The position numbers and the translations under genes are program-made. DNA of 64,000 nucleotides from Mesobacillus boroniphilus (GTDB lineage: Bacteria > Bacillota > Bacilli > Bacillales > Cytobacillaceae). The stretch is taken from positions 186,001 to 250,000 of the forward strand of contig NZ_QTKX01000003.1 in assembly GCF_018424685.1 (NCBI RefSeq). The letters run 5' to 3'. This document shows, piece by piece, positions 39,658 to 48,618 of the stretch; positions within the stretch are counted from its first letter, which is position 1; every line of letters starts with the position of its first letter. The notes under the pieces were generated by a model, which was not told the origin of the DNA, ran no database searches, and saw only the letters and a program-made list of their open reading frames with translations.

Positions 39658-40833
39658 ATGTGGTATAGATTAAAAAGACTTCACCAACTGAATGGATGGG
39701 CTACCTTATTTTTGTTCATAAGTGGCATCTTGCTTTTCATTCCTTCATTAAGGGGGCCATTGGCTTCATACCGTGTCATGTTGAAGGATGCCCATATTTG
39801 GATCGGTTTTGCAACTGTTGCCTTCCTTCTGGTTTATTTCCGCTATTTCGCTTTCCACTACAAAGTCATAAAAAAACAACAAGGGAAGAAACGGAACCTT
39901 GCGATGGTTATTGGATTGATCATCGGCTGGATTATTAGCGGTATGGTACTCACCTTTCAAAGGAGTCTGCCTGAAGAAATCGTTCAGACTTCATTGATCG
40001 TACATGATGTATTCACCTGGATTGGTCTGCCGGTCCTCCTTTTCCACTCAGTGACTAGGTCAGGATGGTTTAGGAAAAGATCAGATCTACTGCAAGAAAA
40101 AAAGAAAGAACTATATGCCTTCAGCCGCAGAGGATTTTTCAAATACGGCATTGTCACTTTGCTTGCGATCTTTTTGGGTCCATCTATTTATAAATGGCTT
40201 AAACAAGTGATGGATGATGGGGGATCGACACTGCAGGAGGTGGCGCTGAACAGCACAAATGAGCTCTCGCCCCTGCCAATTCCCGCCACCCAATCCTCCC
40301 CTCCCATTGGTGGAGGCTATGAAGGGAAATTCCGTGTTTATACAGTAACGGAGACACCGGTTTTTACGAATGAAAATTGGAATTTTACGATGGATGGACT
40401 CGTTGATGAACCAGCGTCGTTGTCATGGGAAGAATTCGTCAAATTGAAGAGAACAGTCCAGGTCAGTGATTTTCACTGCGTTACGGGATGGTCCGTGCTT
40501 CATGTCACGTATGAAGGCATCCTGCTGAAAGATCTCATGAAGAAGGTAAAGCTGAAAGAGAACGCCTCCCATCTAAAATTTTACTCGGGCGACGGTGTCT
40601 ATACGGACTCATTGTCCCTTGAACAGGCAGCCTTGGATGATGTCATGGTCGCTGTGCTCATGGATGGAGAGCTGATCCCGTCAGATTATGGAGGCCCCGT
40701 CCGGCTGATTGTTCCCAAAATGTATGCCTATAAATCTGTGAAATGGCTTGTCAGAATCGAAGCTATCGATCATGTACACGAAGGCTACTGGCAAGTGAGG
40801 GGATATGATACCGATGCATGGGTAGGATCATAA
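39658..40833 (+). CDS. Membrane-anchored molybdopterin-dependent oxidoreductase
   Basis: The 391-residue protein has an N-terminal membrane part with about four to five helices (YRLKRLHQLNGWATLFLFIS ... HIWIGFATVAFLLVYFR; VIGLIIGWIISGMVLTF; a further helix after KRGFFKYG-like), resembling ferric-reductase or cytochrome-b-type anchors with His residues. It continues as a sulfite-oxidase/MsrP-type Moco domain (about 220-391) with Mo-ligand Cys274 in VSDFHCVTGWS, YGGPVRLIVPKMYAYKSVKW and GYWQVRGYDTDAW. No twin-arginine signal is obvious. Probable role: outward-facing oxidation or reduction of a sulfur compound. GAGGTGGGTG precedes ATG 39658. Confidence 0.85.
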   Translation: MWYRLKRLHQLNGWATLFLFISGILLFIPSLRGPLASYRVMLKDAHIWIGFATVAFLLVYFRYFAFHYKVIKKQQGKKRNLAMVIGLIIGWIISGMVLTFQRSLPEEIVQTSLIVHDVFTWIGLPVLLFHSVTRSGWFRKRSDLLQEKKKELYAFSRRGFFKYGIVTLLAIFLGPSIYKWLKQVMDDGGSTLQEVALNSTNELSPLPIPATQSSPPIGGGYEGKFRVYTVTETPVFTNENWNFTMDGLVDEPASLSWEEFVKLKRTVQVSDFHCVTGWSVLHVTYEGILLKDLMKKVKLKENASHLKFYSGDGVYTDSLSLEQAALDDVMVAVLMDGELIPSDYGGPVRLIVPKMYAYKSVKWLVRIEAIDHVHEGYWQVRGYDTDAWVGS

Positions 40834-40883
40834 GTGACAACTTGACCTAATCTTGTACAGAAAGATGGAGCTGTAGAAAAAAC

Positions 40884-40922
40884 AAACAGGGAGCAAGGGT
40901 GACGGACCTTTTGCTCTTTTTT
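40884..40922 (+). terminator. Terminator of the GGGACG hairpin family
   Basis: GGGAGCAAGGGTGACGGACC with TTTTGCTCTTTTTTT. A second, unrelated hairpin AAAGCCGCTCT/AGAGCGGCTTT is at 41001-41026. Confidence 0.65.
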
Positions 40923-41184
40923 TCGCAATTGTTTTTGGGAGCAAAAGGTATGACTCTCTGCTTCCTGTGGAAGCGATAAATAAATGGAGGAATACAAAAA
41001 AGCCGCTCTGTTAAGAGCGGCTTTCCTCATTAAGGGGGGATACAAGGAAATTTAGGCGATCAAAAATTTTTGCTGGACTGGCTATTGCCATGTGATTAAA
41101 TCGCAATAAAGGGATAAGTAGTTGCGCTTTCCCTATTTGCTGACATTTTTCACTCTCCCACTTTGAACATTTGGGTGGGGGTTA

Positions 41185-41217
41185 ACCCCTAGCATCACTG
41201 CCAGGGGTTTTTGGTAA
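41185..41217. terminator. Hairpin at the end of the 64-aa gene
   Basis: AACCCCT-AGCATCACTGCC-AGGGGTTTTT overlaps the stop of the minus-strand small gene. T-run on the plus strand, shorter one on the minus strand. Confidence 0.55.
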
Positions 41218-41389
41218 TGTTGTCTATATGCCTAAAGAGCAGTGAGAACACCACCCAATCAAGCATTTTAGCGCCATAGTCAGCAGGCAGGTCCACCCAT
41301 ATACCTGCGTACCCTTGTGTGCACCAAAGAATAAACACCAAAACCAAGTATCCACCAACAATCTTCAATACGTCCAATAAATTTGCCAT
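41195..41389 (-). CDS. Small membrane protein, 64 aa
   Basis: AAGGAGGAATGTACA before ATG 41389 is an excellent ribosome site. The product has a membrane helix at VLKIVGGYLVLVFILWCTQG, followed by a Trp-rich stretch and a polar tail ending NITKNPWQ. It resembles small phage or plasmid membrane proteins in style but I do not recognise it. It stands alone between terminators. Confidence 0.6.
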   Translation of the reverse strand: MANLLDVLKIVGGYLVLVFILWCTQGYAGIWVDLPADYGAKMLDWVVFSLLFRHIDNITKNPWQ

Positions 41390-41587
41390 TGTACATTCCT
41401 CCTTAATGAGTTGAGCTTCCCAATACCCAAACCCATTAAGGCGGGCCGTTCCGCCCGTTATCTAAATATTACCACAAGTGGATAAAACAAGCTATTAATC
41501 GGCCTTATGCATCTGTTAAGTAAATAGCTCAATGCATCTCCAATAAGCTAAAATATGAAAAAGAGCAAAGGGGGCGTCCCAAAATCA

Positions 41588-42100
41588 TTATTTTGCTGCG
41601 TTTATAGCATAGAGCTGAAGTTCCTCATCGTCTTGAGGAAGAGTCACGTATCCTTCAAAAGTCATACCAAGCTTTTCAAGGAGTTTTGAGGAGGAAGCAT
41701 TGTCTTTGGTTGTAATGGCAACGATTCGTTCCAAACCTAGTTTACGGGCATATTCCAATGTTCCTTTTGCTGATTCAATGGCATATCCTCTTGATTGATA
41801 TTCGGCAAGGAAGGCATATCCAATATCGACATCCTCTAGCCCATCCCGTTTAATCAAGCCGCATAAACCAACCGGTAGTTGACTCTCTTTTAGTTCAACC
41901 ACAAAAAGGCCGAACCCAAATCGTTCGTACATTTTTCTTGGCCCGGTCAAAATATAATTCTTAGCATCCTCAAGCGACCGAATGCCTTTATCTCCAATGT
42001 ATTTTAGCCATCCTGGTTCATTCAGCAATTTAAAAATAAACTCTCGGTCACTGACTTCTAGCCAGCGGATTTTCAAACGTTCTGTTTCAAATACAAGCAC
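41588..42100 (-). CDS. RimJ/RimL-type GNAT acetyltransferase
   Basis: The 170-residue protein begins LVFETERLKIRWLEVSDREF, the usual start of RimJ/L-like enzymes, and has IGYAFLAEYQSRGYAIESAK (acetyl-CoA loop Q-S-R-G-Y-A) and KDNASSSKLLEKLGMTFEGY. Start GTG 42100 follows GAGGTAGGG; the longer frame to 42151 has no site. Target unknown. A dispersed repeat (ACCGTCCCTGTATCTC) lies upstream at 42244. Confidence 0.8.
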   Translation of the reverse strand: MLVFETERLKIRWLEVSDREFIFKLLNEPGWLKYIGDKGIRSLEDAKNYILTGPRKMYERFGFGLFVVELKESQLPVGLCGLIKRDGLEDVDIGYAFLAEYQSRGYAIESAKGTLEYARKLGLERIVAITTKDNASSSKLLEKLGMTFEGYVTLPQDDEELQLYAINAAK

Positions 42101-42282
42101 ATGCCCTACCTCATTTCTAAAAAATAATCCAGTGTAGCACCATCTTATCATTATAGGAAGTTTTCGAGTAGATTTTTAGAGAAGGGGACAATTATAGAGT
42201 TTCATCCTGTTTATTCTGCAGTTTGTAATGCCATACCTACCAAACCGTCCCTGTATCTCATCGATTGTCTCACGGAACGAAA

Positions 42283-42650
42283 GGAAGAACCTGCTCAGGC
42301 ATTATGCTGTCTTTTAATTGGTGGAAGTATAATTGGATTGATTATTTACCTGATCAGTGATCCAACGAGGACGGAGAGCCTTTTCGCAGCTTTGAAAATA
42401 TGAGGACTTTTCCTTGCTAGTGGCACAGCCATCACAGCGAGTTATTTCATTTGGCCAAAAAAACAAAGTCACAAGCCGAACTGGATGATGGATAGGAAAA
42501 TAACTGCTTCATTAAAGGTTACGTGTTCGGATTGCTATGCCGGCGATTTGGTCCTTTTCATTTATTGAGGCATTCTTACTTTAAAGGATTTAGGCCGCTC
42601 CTTATTGAATTTTCATATTAATAAGGTGCAGGAGTTTAAAAGTGCTGTTA
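42283..42650 (+). pseudogene. Decayed small membrane protein
   Basis: One frame reads AQALCCLLIGGSIIGLIIYL then ISDPTRTESLFAALKI, a TGA, and on with GLFLASGTAITASYFIWPKK, two clear hydrophobic stretches. A different frame further on reads GYVFGLLCRRFGPFHLLRHS. It looks like a membrane gene broken by a stop and a shift. The family is not recognised. Confidence 0.4.
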
Positions 42651-42720
42651 TCTTGTATTCAACAAATGGTATTTATTGTGTAGTGTTAAATCTGTAAGAG
42701 AAAAAAGGAGGATTCTATTT

Positions 42721-43341
42721 TTGAATATATTAATTTTGGGTGCAACTGGACGAGTTGGAAGTCAAATAGTAACTTATGCTCTTCAGGATAGACACCATGT
42801 TACGGCATTAGTTCGCACTCCAGAGAAAATTCAAATAAAAAGTGAAAATTTAAACATTATTCAAGGGAATGTTTTAAATGAAAAGGATATTGTAAGTGCA
42901 ATGCACGGGATTGATGTAGTCATTAGTGCACTAAATACTGATGGCACAACCACTCTATCAGAAAGCATGCCACTAATTATAAAAGCAATGGAAAACGAGG
43001 GTATACAAAGAATTATCACTATAGGAACTGCAGGAATCTTACAAAGTAGGACTACGCCAACTTTACTCCGTTATCAGTCAAGCGAATCAAAGCGTAAATC
43101 AACCCGTGCTGCAGAGGAACATCATAAAGTTTACGAGATACTTAAACAATCATCACTTGAATGGACTATTGTATGTCCTACGTATTTACCGGATGGAGAA
43201 AGTATAGGTGAATATCGGGTGGAGCGTGATTTTTTGCCGGTGGCTGGAGAGAAAATATACGTTTCGGATACAGCAGAATTTACATATAAGCAGATTGAAA
43301 GTAACAATTATTTAAAATCACGTGTAGGAATCGCCTACTAA
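42721..43341 (+). CDS. NAD(P)-dependent oxidoreductase, NmrA/atypical SDR family
   Basis: The 206-residue Rossmann protein starts NILILGATGRVGSQIVTYAL, a G-x-x-G-x-x-G NAD(P) site, with ALVRTPEKIQ at the end of strand 2, DVVISALNTDGTTTLSESMP, and WTIVCPTYLPDGESIGEYRV. It may reduce a flavin or quinone or act as a sensor. TTG 42721 follows AAAAGGAGGATTC; the ATG-like start at 42676 lies before that site. Confidence 0.8.
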   Translation: MNILILGATGRVGSQIVTYALQDRHHVTALVRTPEKIQIKSENLNIIQGNVLNEKDIVSAMHGIDVVISALNTDGTTTLSESMPLIIKAMENEGIQRIITIGTAGILQSRTTPTLLRYQSSESKRKSTRAAEEHHKVYEILKQSSLEWTIVCPTYLPDGESIGEYRVERDFLPVAGEKIYVSDTAEFTYKQIESNNYLKSRVGIAY

Positions 43342-43469
43342 GAATATTCTCTTCCATTATTGTTTGCTGTCAAATGAGACATGGGGAAGGTGATGCGCCT
43401 CAACAATTGTTACATCCATAAGCAATGCTCTAAAAAAGCTGCAGGCTATTAAGATAGCACAAATGTTCA

Positions 43470-43505
43470 ATAGTGAGTAAAGGGGGGATAACCCTCTTTT
43501 TTTGC
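43470..43505 (+). terminator. Terminator-like hairpin
   Basis: AAAGGGGGGATAACCCTCTTTTTTT is a short imperfect stem with T-run. The 43342-43613 gap also holds GAGACATGGGGAAGG and GAGACAAGGAGACCGCTGTC repeats. Confidence 0.5.
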
Positions 43506-43613
43506 ATCTAGAAAGAGGTTAAGGTGACATACATAAATAACGGGATGGAGACAAGGAGACCGCTGTCCCGATGGTGAGACAGCGGCATTGTGATGTGCAC
43601 GCGCGAAATCGTC

Positions 43614-44102
43614 CTACCTTGACGACACAACCAAGAACCGTATCGTCTGATCTGTATGGTTGTACCAATAATGCGTTTCGCTGGCTGAAAAGAACCAGGA
43701 TTCTCCTTGTTGGAGTTCGATCATCTTTGTACCTACTTGCAGGGTTAAAGTTCCTTCTATTACATAGACAAATTCATGTCCGCTATGTGCAAATGGTTGT
43801 CCGTCGCTTTGGTTTGCTGGGAGAGTGACGAGTATCGGATGGAATTCTGGATTTGGGACTTGCTGTGTCAGGTCTTTATAATGAAATGAACGTTCACTCA
43901 TCGGTTCATTATTACTTGGAAAAAAGGTACTTGGATTGACGCCAAGAACTTCGGATATTTTACGAAGGGACTCTAGTGTGACGCTGGACTTTCCGCGCTC
44001 TACTTGTGAAAGAAAGCTTATGGAAACACCTGCTCCTTCCGAAAGTTCTTTCAATGTCATTTTTTTCTCTTTACGGATTTCTTTCAGTCGTACACCGATC
44101 AT
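43614..44102 (-). CDS. XRE regulator with C-terminal cupin sensor
   Basis: The 162-residue protein has a helix-turn-helix at MTLKELSEGAGVSISFLSQV and ERGKSSVTLESLRKISEVLG, and a cupin from about 85 (HSGHEFVYVIEGTLTLQVGT, QQGESWFFSASETHYWYNHT). Such proteins repress neighbouring transport and catabolic genes and respond to a small ligand. It is divergent from the MFS gene at 44243, with about 140 bases between, and is its likely regulator. GGAAGGTGGGAG precedes ATG 44102. Confidence 0.88.
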   Translation of the reverse strand: MIGVRLKEIRKEKKMTLKELSEGAGVSISFLSQVERGKSSVTLESLRKISEVLGVNPSTFFPSNNEPMSERSFHYKDLTQQVPNPEFHPILVTLPANQSDGQPFAHSGHEFVYVIEGTLTLQVGTKMIELQQGESWFFSASETHYWYNHTDQTIRFLVVSSR

Positions 44103-44242
44103 AAAACTCCCACCTTCCTATTTACCATTTTTAACTTAGATGAAGATTGTGTCAATTTGAACATTGTTGACAGAAAATTAACTATTATCTAAAATCTAAT
44201 TATTGAAGTGTCACTTCAATTTTAAAAAAGGAGGAAGAGAAA

Positions 44243-45552
44243 ATGCAACAGTTAGATAAGAAAACAACTTATCGTGTATTAATCGCCAGCCTCGTTGGCA
44301 GTTCCATTGAATGGTTTCTGACTATTTCTTGTATGGAACAATGGCCGCCCTTGTATTTAATCAATTATTCTTTGTCAACGAGGATCCAACAGTAGGATTG
44401 CTTTTAGCTTATGCATCGTTTGCACTTTCGTTTTTTATCCGGCCATTCGGAGGAATTATTTTTAGTCATATCGGGGATCGAATCGGCAGGAAAAAAACAC
44501 TCGTTTTAACATTGAGCTTAATGGGTGCTGCAACTTTTGCAATGGGTATCTTGCCAACATATCAAGCTATCGGTGTAGCTGCACCGATCATTTTGATCAC
44601 CCTTCGTCTGATCCAGGGACTTGGAATCGGCGGGGAATGGGGAGGAGCTTTGTTGCTTGCAACTGAGTATGCTCCAGCAGAACGCAGAGGATTCTTCGGT
44701 TCGATTCCGCAAATGGGTGTGACGATCGGTATGGTGATGGGTACACTCGCTCTTTGGCTCATGAGCTTATTGCCTGAGCAGCAATTCATGTCATGGGGCT
44801 GGCGCGTGCCATTCATCTTCAGTGCATTGCTCGTGGTCTTTGGTTTATGGATCCGAAAAGGAATCGATGAGACACCGGAATTCAAGGAAGTTCAGCAAAA
44901 AGGCGAAATTCCAAAGCTGCCAATCGCTGATACCCTTCGCTATTACTGGAAAGAAGTGCTGATCACCATCGGTGCGAAAGTGGTGGAGACAGCTCCATTC
45001 TATATTTTCAGTACGTTCATAGTTTCCTATGCGACAAGTACTCTAGGATTCAGCCGCTCCGCTGTGTTAGGTTCCGTCATGGTGTCAACCGTCATTACGA
45101 CGATCCTTATTCCAATCATGGGAAGTCTGTCAGACCGCGTTGGCCGTAAGAAAATGTATATCGTCGGTACAATAGCAATGATGGCTTTTGCTTTCCCATA
45201 CTTCTGGATGATCCATCAAGGCAGTGTACTCATGCTGGTTTTGGCGACGATCATCGGCCTGGGGATCATTTGGGCTCCGATTACGGCAGTACTTGGAACG
45301 ATGTTCTCGGAAATCTTTGATGCCAAGGTTCGCTATACTGGTGTCTCACTAGGTTATCAAATCGGGGCCGCAGTCGCTGGCGGTACAGCGCCGCTCGTTG
45401 CCACAGCGCTGCTCGCAGCATTCGATAATTCCTACGTCCCAGTTGCACTCTACATCATGTTCACTGCAGTGGTATCACTGATTGCCATCTGGGCAGTGAA
45501 AAGCCGCGTTGAACCAACTGTGATTACTGGTAAAATTAGCTCGGCCAAATAA
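44243..45552 (+). pseudogene. MHS-type MFS transporter with one frameshift
   Basis: GGAGGAAGAGAAA precedes ATG 44243, which reads QQLDKKTTYRVLIASLVGSS then IEWF. The matching frame then moves: DYFLYGTMAALVFNQLFFVN comes from the frame open to 45552. Normal relatives run GSSIEWFDYFLYG, so two extra bases (or one missing) near 44316 are the only defect. The rest is intact: SHIGDRIGRKKTLVLTLSLM (motif A), QGLGIGGEWGGALLLATEYA and PAERRGFFGSIPQMG are typical of metabolite:H+ symporters of the proline/shikimate group. If the shift is an assembly error the gene is functional. Confidence 0.75.
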
Positions 45553-45567
45553 TTTGGCCGAGTTTTT
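45540..45567 (+). terminator. Terminator between transporter and OCD gene
   Basis: CTCGGCCAAA/TTTGGCCGAG perfect stem with TTTTTA, overlapping the transporter stop. It should reduce read-through into the next gene. Confidence 0.75.
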
Positions 45568-45589
45568 ACATAAGAAGGAGAGATTATAC

Positions 45590-46552
45590 ATGCTTATACT
45601 GAACGAACAACTGATCCAATCCATCTATAAAATCGAAGATGCCATTCGAGATGTCGAAGCGATGTTGGTGGCGATTCACGAAGGGCGTGTTGAAAATCCC
45701 CATCGGACAGTCCTGAATGTTCCTGAACGCAAAGGATCTGTTCTCTATATGCCAAGCTCGGATGGAACATCCATGGCAGCGACCAAAATTGTCTCGATTT
45801 TTCCTGATAACAGCTCAGTAGATCTTCCAACCACACAAGGAGCCATTTTACTCACAGAACTACAAACAGGAAGACATATAAGCTTATTGTCCGCTTCCTA
45901 TTTGACACGATTGAGAACCGGCGCATTAAGTGCCATCTCAGCCCGCCACCTCGCCAGGCCAGACAGCCAAGTGCTGACCGTCATTGGCACAGGCGGAATG
46001 GCGTTCGAGCAAGTACTTGGAATAGTGAACGTCCTGCCGATTCAAGACATCTACTTAATCAACCGTTCCATCGATAAGACATACACATTCGGCGAAAAGC
46101 TCAAAGAGGCAGGTATTACCGCTAAAATACATACCGGAGTCGACCGCAACGAAGCCGTCGCACAGTCCGATGTCATTTGCTGCGCGACCCGGTCAACGGA
46201 AGAAGTATTTGATGCTGATTATGTAAAAGCAGGGACACATATCATCGGAGTAGGGAGTTACTTACCAGAGATGCGTGAAATACCGTTGGGTGCGATTGAA
46301 AAAGCAGAATTGATTTATGCGGATGATTATGAGGGGATGAAAGCCGAAGCTGGAGAATTCATTGATGCGGTGGGAAGAGGGAAATGGTCGTTTGATCAGC
46401 TTTCGGGGACGTTGGCTGAACTTCAAATGAATCCCGTTGAGCGTGGAATTGAGGATATTACTATTTTTAAATCAGTTGGAGCGGCTCATTTTGATTTGGC
46501 TGTGGCAAAAGGGGTTTTTAAGAAGGCTAGTGAGTTGAATAATGGGGAGTAG
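45590..46552 (+). CDS. Ornithine cyclodeaminase/mu-crystallin family protein
   Basis: The 320-residue protein has an N-terminal lid and a Rossmann domain: NVPERKGSVLYMPSSDGTSM, AATKIVSIFPDN (substrate Lys), RTGALSAISARHLARPDSQV, TVIGTGGMAFEQVLGIVNVL and DVICCATRSTEEVFDADYVK. Members convert ornithine to proline or reduce cyclic ketimines with NAD(P)H. With the MFS transporter and XRE-cupin regulator it may handle an imported amino-acid-like substrate. AAGGAGAG precedes ATG 45590. Confidence 0.85.
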   Translation: MLILNEQLIQSIYKIEDAIRDVEAMLVAIHEGRVENPHRTVLNVPERKGSVLYMPSSDGTSMAATKIVSIFPDNSSVDLPTTQGAILLTELQTGRHISLLSASYLTRLRTGALSAISARHLARPDSQVLTVIGTGGMAFEQVLGIVNVLPIQDIYLINRSIDKTYTFGEKLKEAGITAKIHTGVDRNEAVAQSDVICCATRSTEEVFDADYVKAGTHIIGVGSYLPEMREIPLGAIEKAELIYADDYEGMKAEAGEFIDAVGRGKWSFDQLSGTLAELQMNPVERGIEDITIFKSVGAAHFDLAVAKGVFKKASELNNGE

Positions 46553-47245
46553 GTTTTTCTGTAGATCCCCAGTACTGTTTTTTGGGGTAAGGGGAAAGAG
46601 TTCCTGGCCCCAAAAACTTTATAAACCTTTTGATGGGAGAATCTTCGGATTTTCTTCTATGTTTTTTAGAAATGGGAGTTTTCTAACTTTCGATTACATA
46701 ATATTAGAAATTTCAATAATTCTAAATCCTCTGTCCTGATAGTTAAAAACACTCATCTTTTAGAAGAAGAACTAGAAAGCCAATTCTTACTCCTTTATTT
46801 CTATTTCAGAATGAGACGCAGAACCGTCCCTGTGTCCCATTTCAATACCATAATGTGTGCTGAATGATTTAATTTAACAAAATTGTTTATTACATTTATC
46901 AATAAGGGACGATTCCGTTGTCTCGAAGTAAGTAAAAATATGTTATTTTTGGGACGGTAAAACCGTCCGCTGTCTTGGAAAATGATGAGGGAGCCCTGAC
47001 TTGGTGTTGGGGTTTCTTTTATTAGCTAAACAGATGGTCAATGGACCGTGGGGAACTATATGGTAATTTTAAAAATACTAAAACAATTTTTTTGCTTCAA
47101 TATTCTACAGGTATATAAATATGTAGAATCAATATTACTGTAGAATTATTTTGCGTCATTCTAATCAGTTAACGTTAATGATTTTAATATTACACTAATT
47201 TTAGAGGCGTTATTTTGAGATTTTAGTATCGCAACAGTGTAAATG
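46553..47245. other. Repeat-rich gap before the defence island
   Basis: About 690 bases without a gene. Contents: dispersed GGGACGG repeats at 46813-46925 and 46909-46980, an imperfect hairpin at 46984-47025 resembling one at 50452-50499, and AT-rich DNA holding CTGTAGAAT boxes from 47102. Confidence 0.5.
46813..46925. repeat. MITE-like dispersed element
   Basis: Left GAGACGCAGAACCGTCCCTG and right GGGACGATTCCGTTGTCTCG, with about 70 AT-rich bases between. A further GGGACGG...CCGTCCGCTGTCTTGG unit follows to 46980. Confidence 0.6.
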
Positions 47246-47317
47246 TTGACAAATAACTGTAGAATTGTTATCCTGTTTTTAACAAATTTAGGAGGTTTTT
47301 AAATGGCTATTCTACAG
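47102..47317 (+). promoter_or_regulatory. Five CTGTAGAAT boxes around the nuclease promoter
   Basis: ATTCTACAG at 47102, ATGTAGAAT at 47121, CTGTAGAAT at 47138, CTGTAGAAT at 47257 (inside the promoter spacer) and ATTCTACAG at 47309 (start of the coding region) form one direct/inverted set. They look like operators or methylation targets for autoregulation. No C-protein gene is visible. Confidence 0.6.
47246..47274 (+). promoter_or_regulatory. SigA promoter of PLD nuclease gene
   Basis: TTGACA (47246-47251), 17 bases, TATCCT (47269-47274), 29 bases before the start codon. A CTGTAGAAT box lies in the spacer. Confidence 0.7.
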
Positions 47318-48487
47318 AAGTTTACTCAGGGTATCTCGGGTGAATGGAATTATCGAAAAGAATTAGTTTCCTTGTTGTCTTCGAAAAAGTATAACAATTT
47401 TACATTCGCTTCCGCATTCGCTACAGAAAGCGGTGTAGATTTAATTGAAGAATTTCTCAAGGAACTAGGTGGAAAAATAGAAGTATTCATTGGGGTAAGG
47501 AATGGAGTAACAACCTACCAAGCAATTGCGAAATTGCTTACGCTTGGAGCAAAAGTATATGGTATCGACACTGGTAGTGCGGCTAAAATTTTTCACGAAA
47601 AAACCTATACTGCCAGTAATAAAGAAGAAGCCCTTATCCTAACTGGCAGCGGTAACTTAACTCGTGGCGGACTTGTTACGAATATTGAATCAGGTACTTT
47701 AGTAAAATGTGATTTGAAGAATGAGAACGACATGGAATACTTTCAGCAGTGTCTTGATCAATTAGAGATTCTTAAAAAAGATTACCCAAGGAATGTTTAT
47801 GAAATTACCGATGTTCATATGGCAAAGGAATTATTGACAAATGGTATTTTACTAGATGAAAAGAAAACAGTGCCTAGGACAGTAAAAGGTACTTCAAAAC
47901 CGAATTTAGCAACTTACGAAGTTCCTCCGATGAAAACCTTTATAGAGAAAGTTGAAGGCAAAAAAGCTTATAAATCAGCTAAAAAAGAAGAAAACTATGT
48001 ATTGGCTGTTCCTAATGAAAGTCAAAATGATTACAATCTGTTAAACTTTGAAGAGATTTGGCGAAGTAAGGAACTTACAGAACGTGATCTTAATATACCT
48101 TCAAATGAAGCTACAAACACCACAGGTTCTATGTTATTAAAAAAGGGTGTCTACGACATCGACCAACAAACATACTTTTATAATGAAGCTTTTGGGGATT
48201 TAGAATGGACTCCGGGAATAGGTAAAAAAGCTCATTTCCTTTATGCTAAGGCTCATTTTGATTTCTTAATCGACGGTGTTTTTATAAAAGGCTATGATTT
48301 GGTGGTAAAACATGACCCTCGTACTGATACAAAAACTTATTTTCAAAAGCAGCCAATGACTCATTTACTATGGGGTAACGCCAAACCTTTGGTAGCTAAG
48401 CGGCATTTACTAGATGAAATTATGACCTTATATAAAGACAAAAATAATTCTGGTAAATTTTTGATTAAGATTGAAGCGGAAGAATAA
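47303..48487 (+). CDS. PLD-family restriction endonuclease-like protein (NgoFVII/BfiI type)
   Basis: The 394-residue protein has an N-terminal phospholipase-D nuclease domain: FASAFATESGVDLIEEFLKE, His98-x-Lys100 in KIFHEKTYTA, and LTGSGNLTRGGLVTN with Asn/Gly of the HKD loop. A C-terminal domain (about 265-390, FLYAKAHFDFLIDGVFIKGY) resembles the DNA-binding half of NgoFVII-like enzymes. These cut DNA without metal ions, as dimers sharing one active site. The start follows TTAGGAGG. An adenine methyltransferase gene follows 131 bases later, behind a terminator, so this is a restriction-modification pair. Confidence 0.82.
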   Translation: MAILQKFTQGISGEWNYRKELVSLLSSKKYNNFTFASAFATESGVDLIEEFLKELGGKIEVFIGVRNGVTTYQAIAKLLTLGAKVYGIDTGSAAKIFHEKTYTASNKEEALILTGSGNLTRGGLVTNIESGTLVKCDLKNENDMEYFQQCLDQLEILKKDYPRNVYEITDVHMAKELLTNGILLDEKKTVPRTVKGTSKPNLATYEVPPMKTFIEKVEGKKAYKSAKKEENYVLAVPNESQNDYNLLNFEEIWRSKELTERDLNIPSNEATNTTGSMLLKKGVYDIDQQTYFYNEAFGDLEWTPGIGKKAHFLYAKAHFDFLIDGVFIKGYDLVVKHDPRTDTKTYFQKQPMTHLLWGNAKPLVAKRHLLDEIMTLYKDKNNSGKFLIKIEAEE

Positions 48488-48495
48488 AAAAATAG

Positions 48496-48534
48496 AAAAC
48501 CTGTACATTCTGCGTAGGTGTACAGGTTTTTTTA
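48496..48534 (+). terminator. Terminator between nuclease and methyltransferase
   Basis: AAAACCTGTAC/GTACAGGTTTT stem with seven T. It uncouples nuclease and methyltransferase expression. Confidence 0.8.
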
Positions 48535-48618
48535 TGTTATAATAAGAACATACGTTCCCTTAACATTTAATAATAAATTAGTTGAAAATGTGTTAGAATC
48601 GAGGAAGGTGATAATAAA

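Noticed and set aside
42676..42720. Longer N-terminus of the NmrA-like protein
   Set aside because: The AAAAGGAGG site lies inside it and points to TTG 42721, directly before the Rossmann strand.
46542..46739. 65-aa plus-strand frame after the OCD gene
   Set aside because: Overlaps the OCD stop, no ribosome site, Phe-rich low-information sequence.
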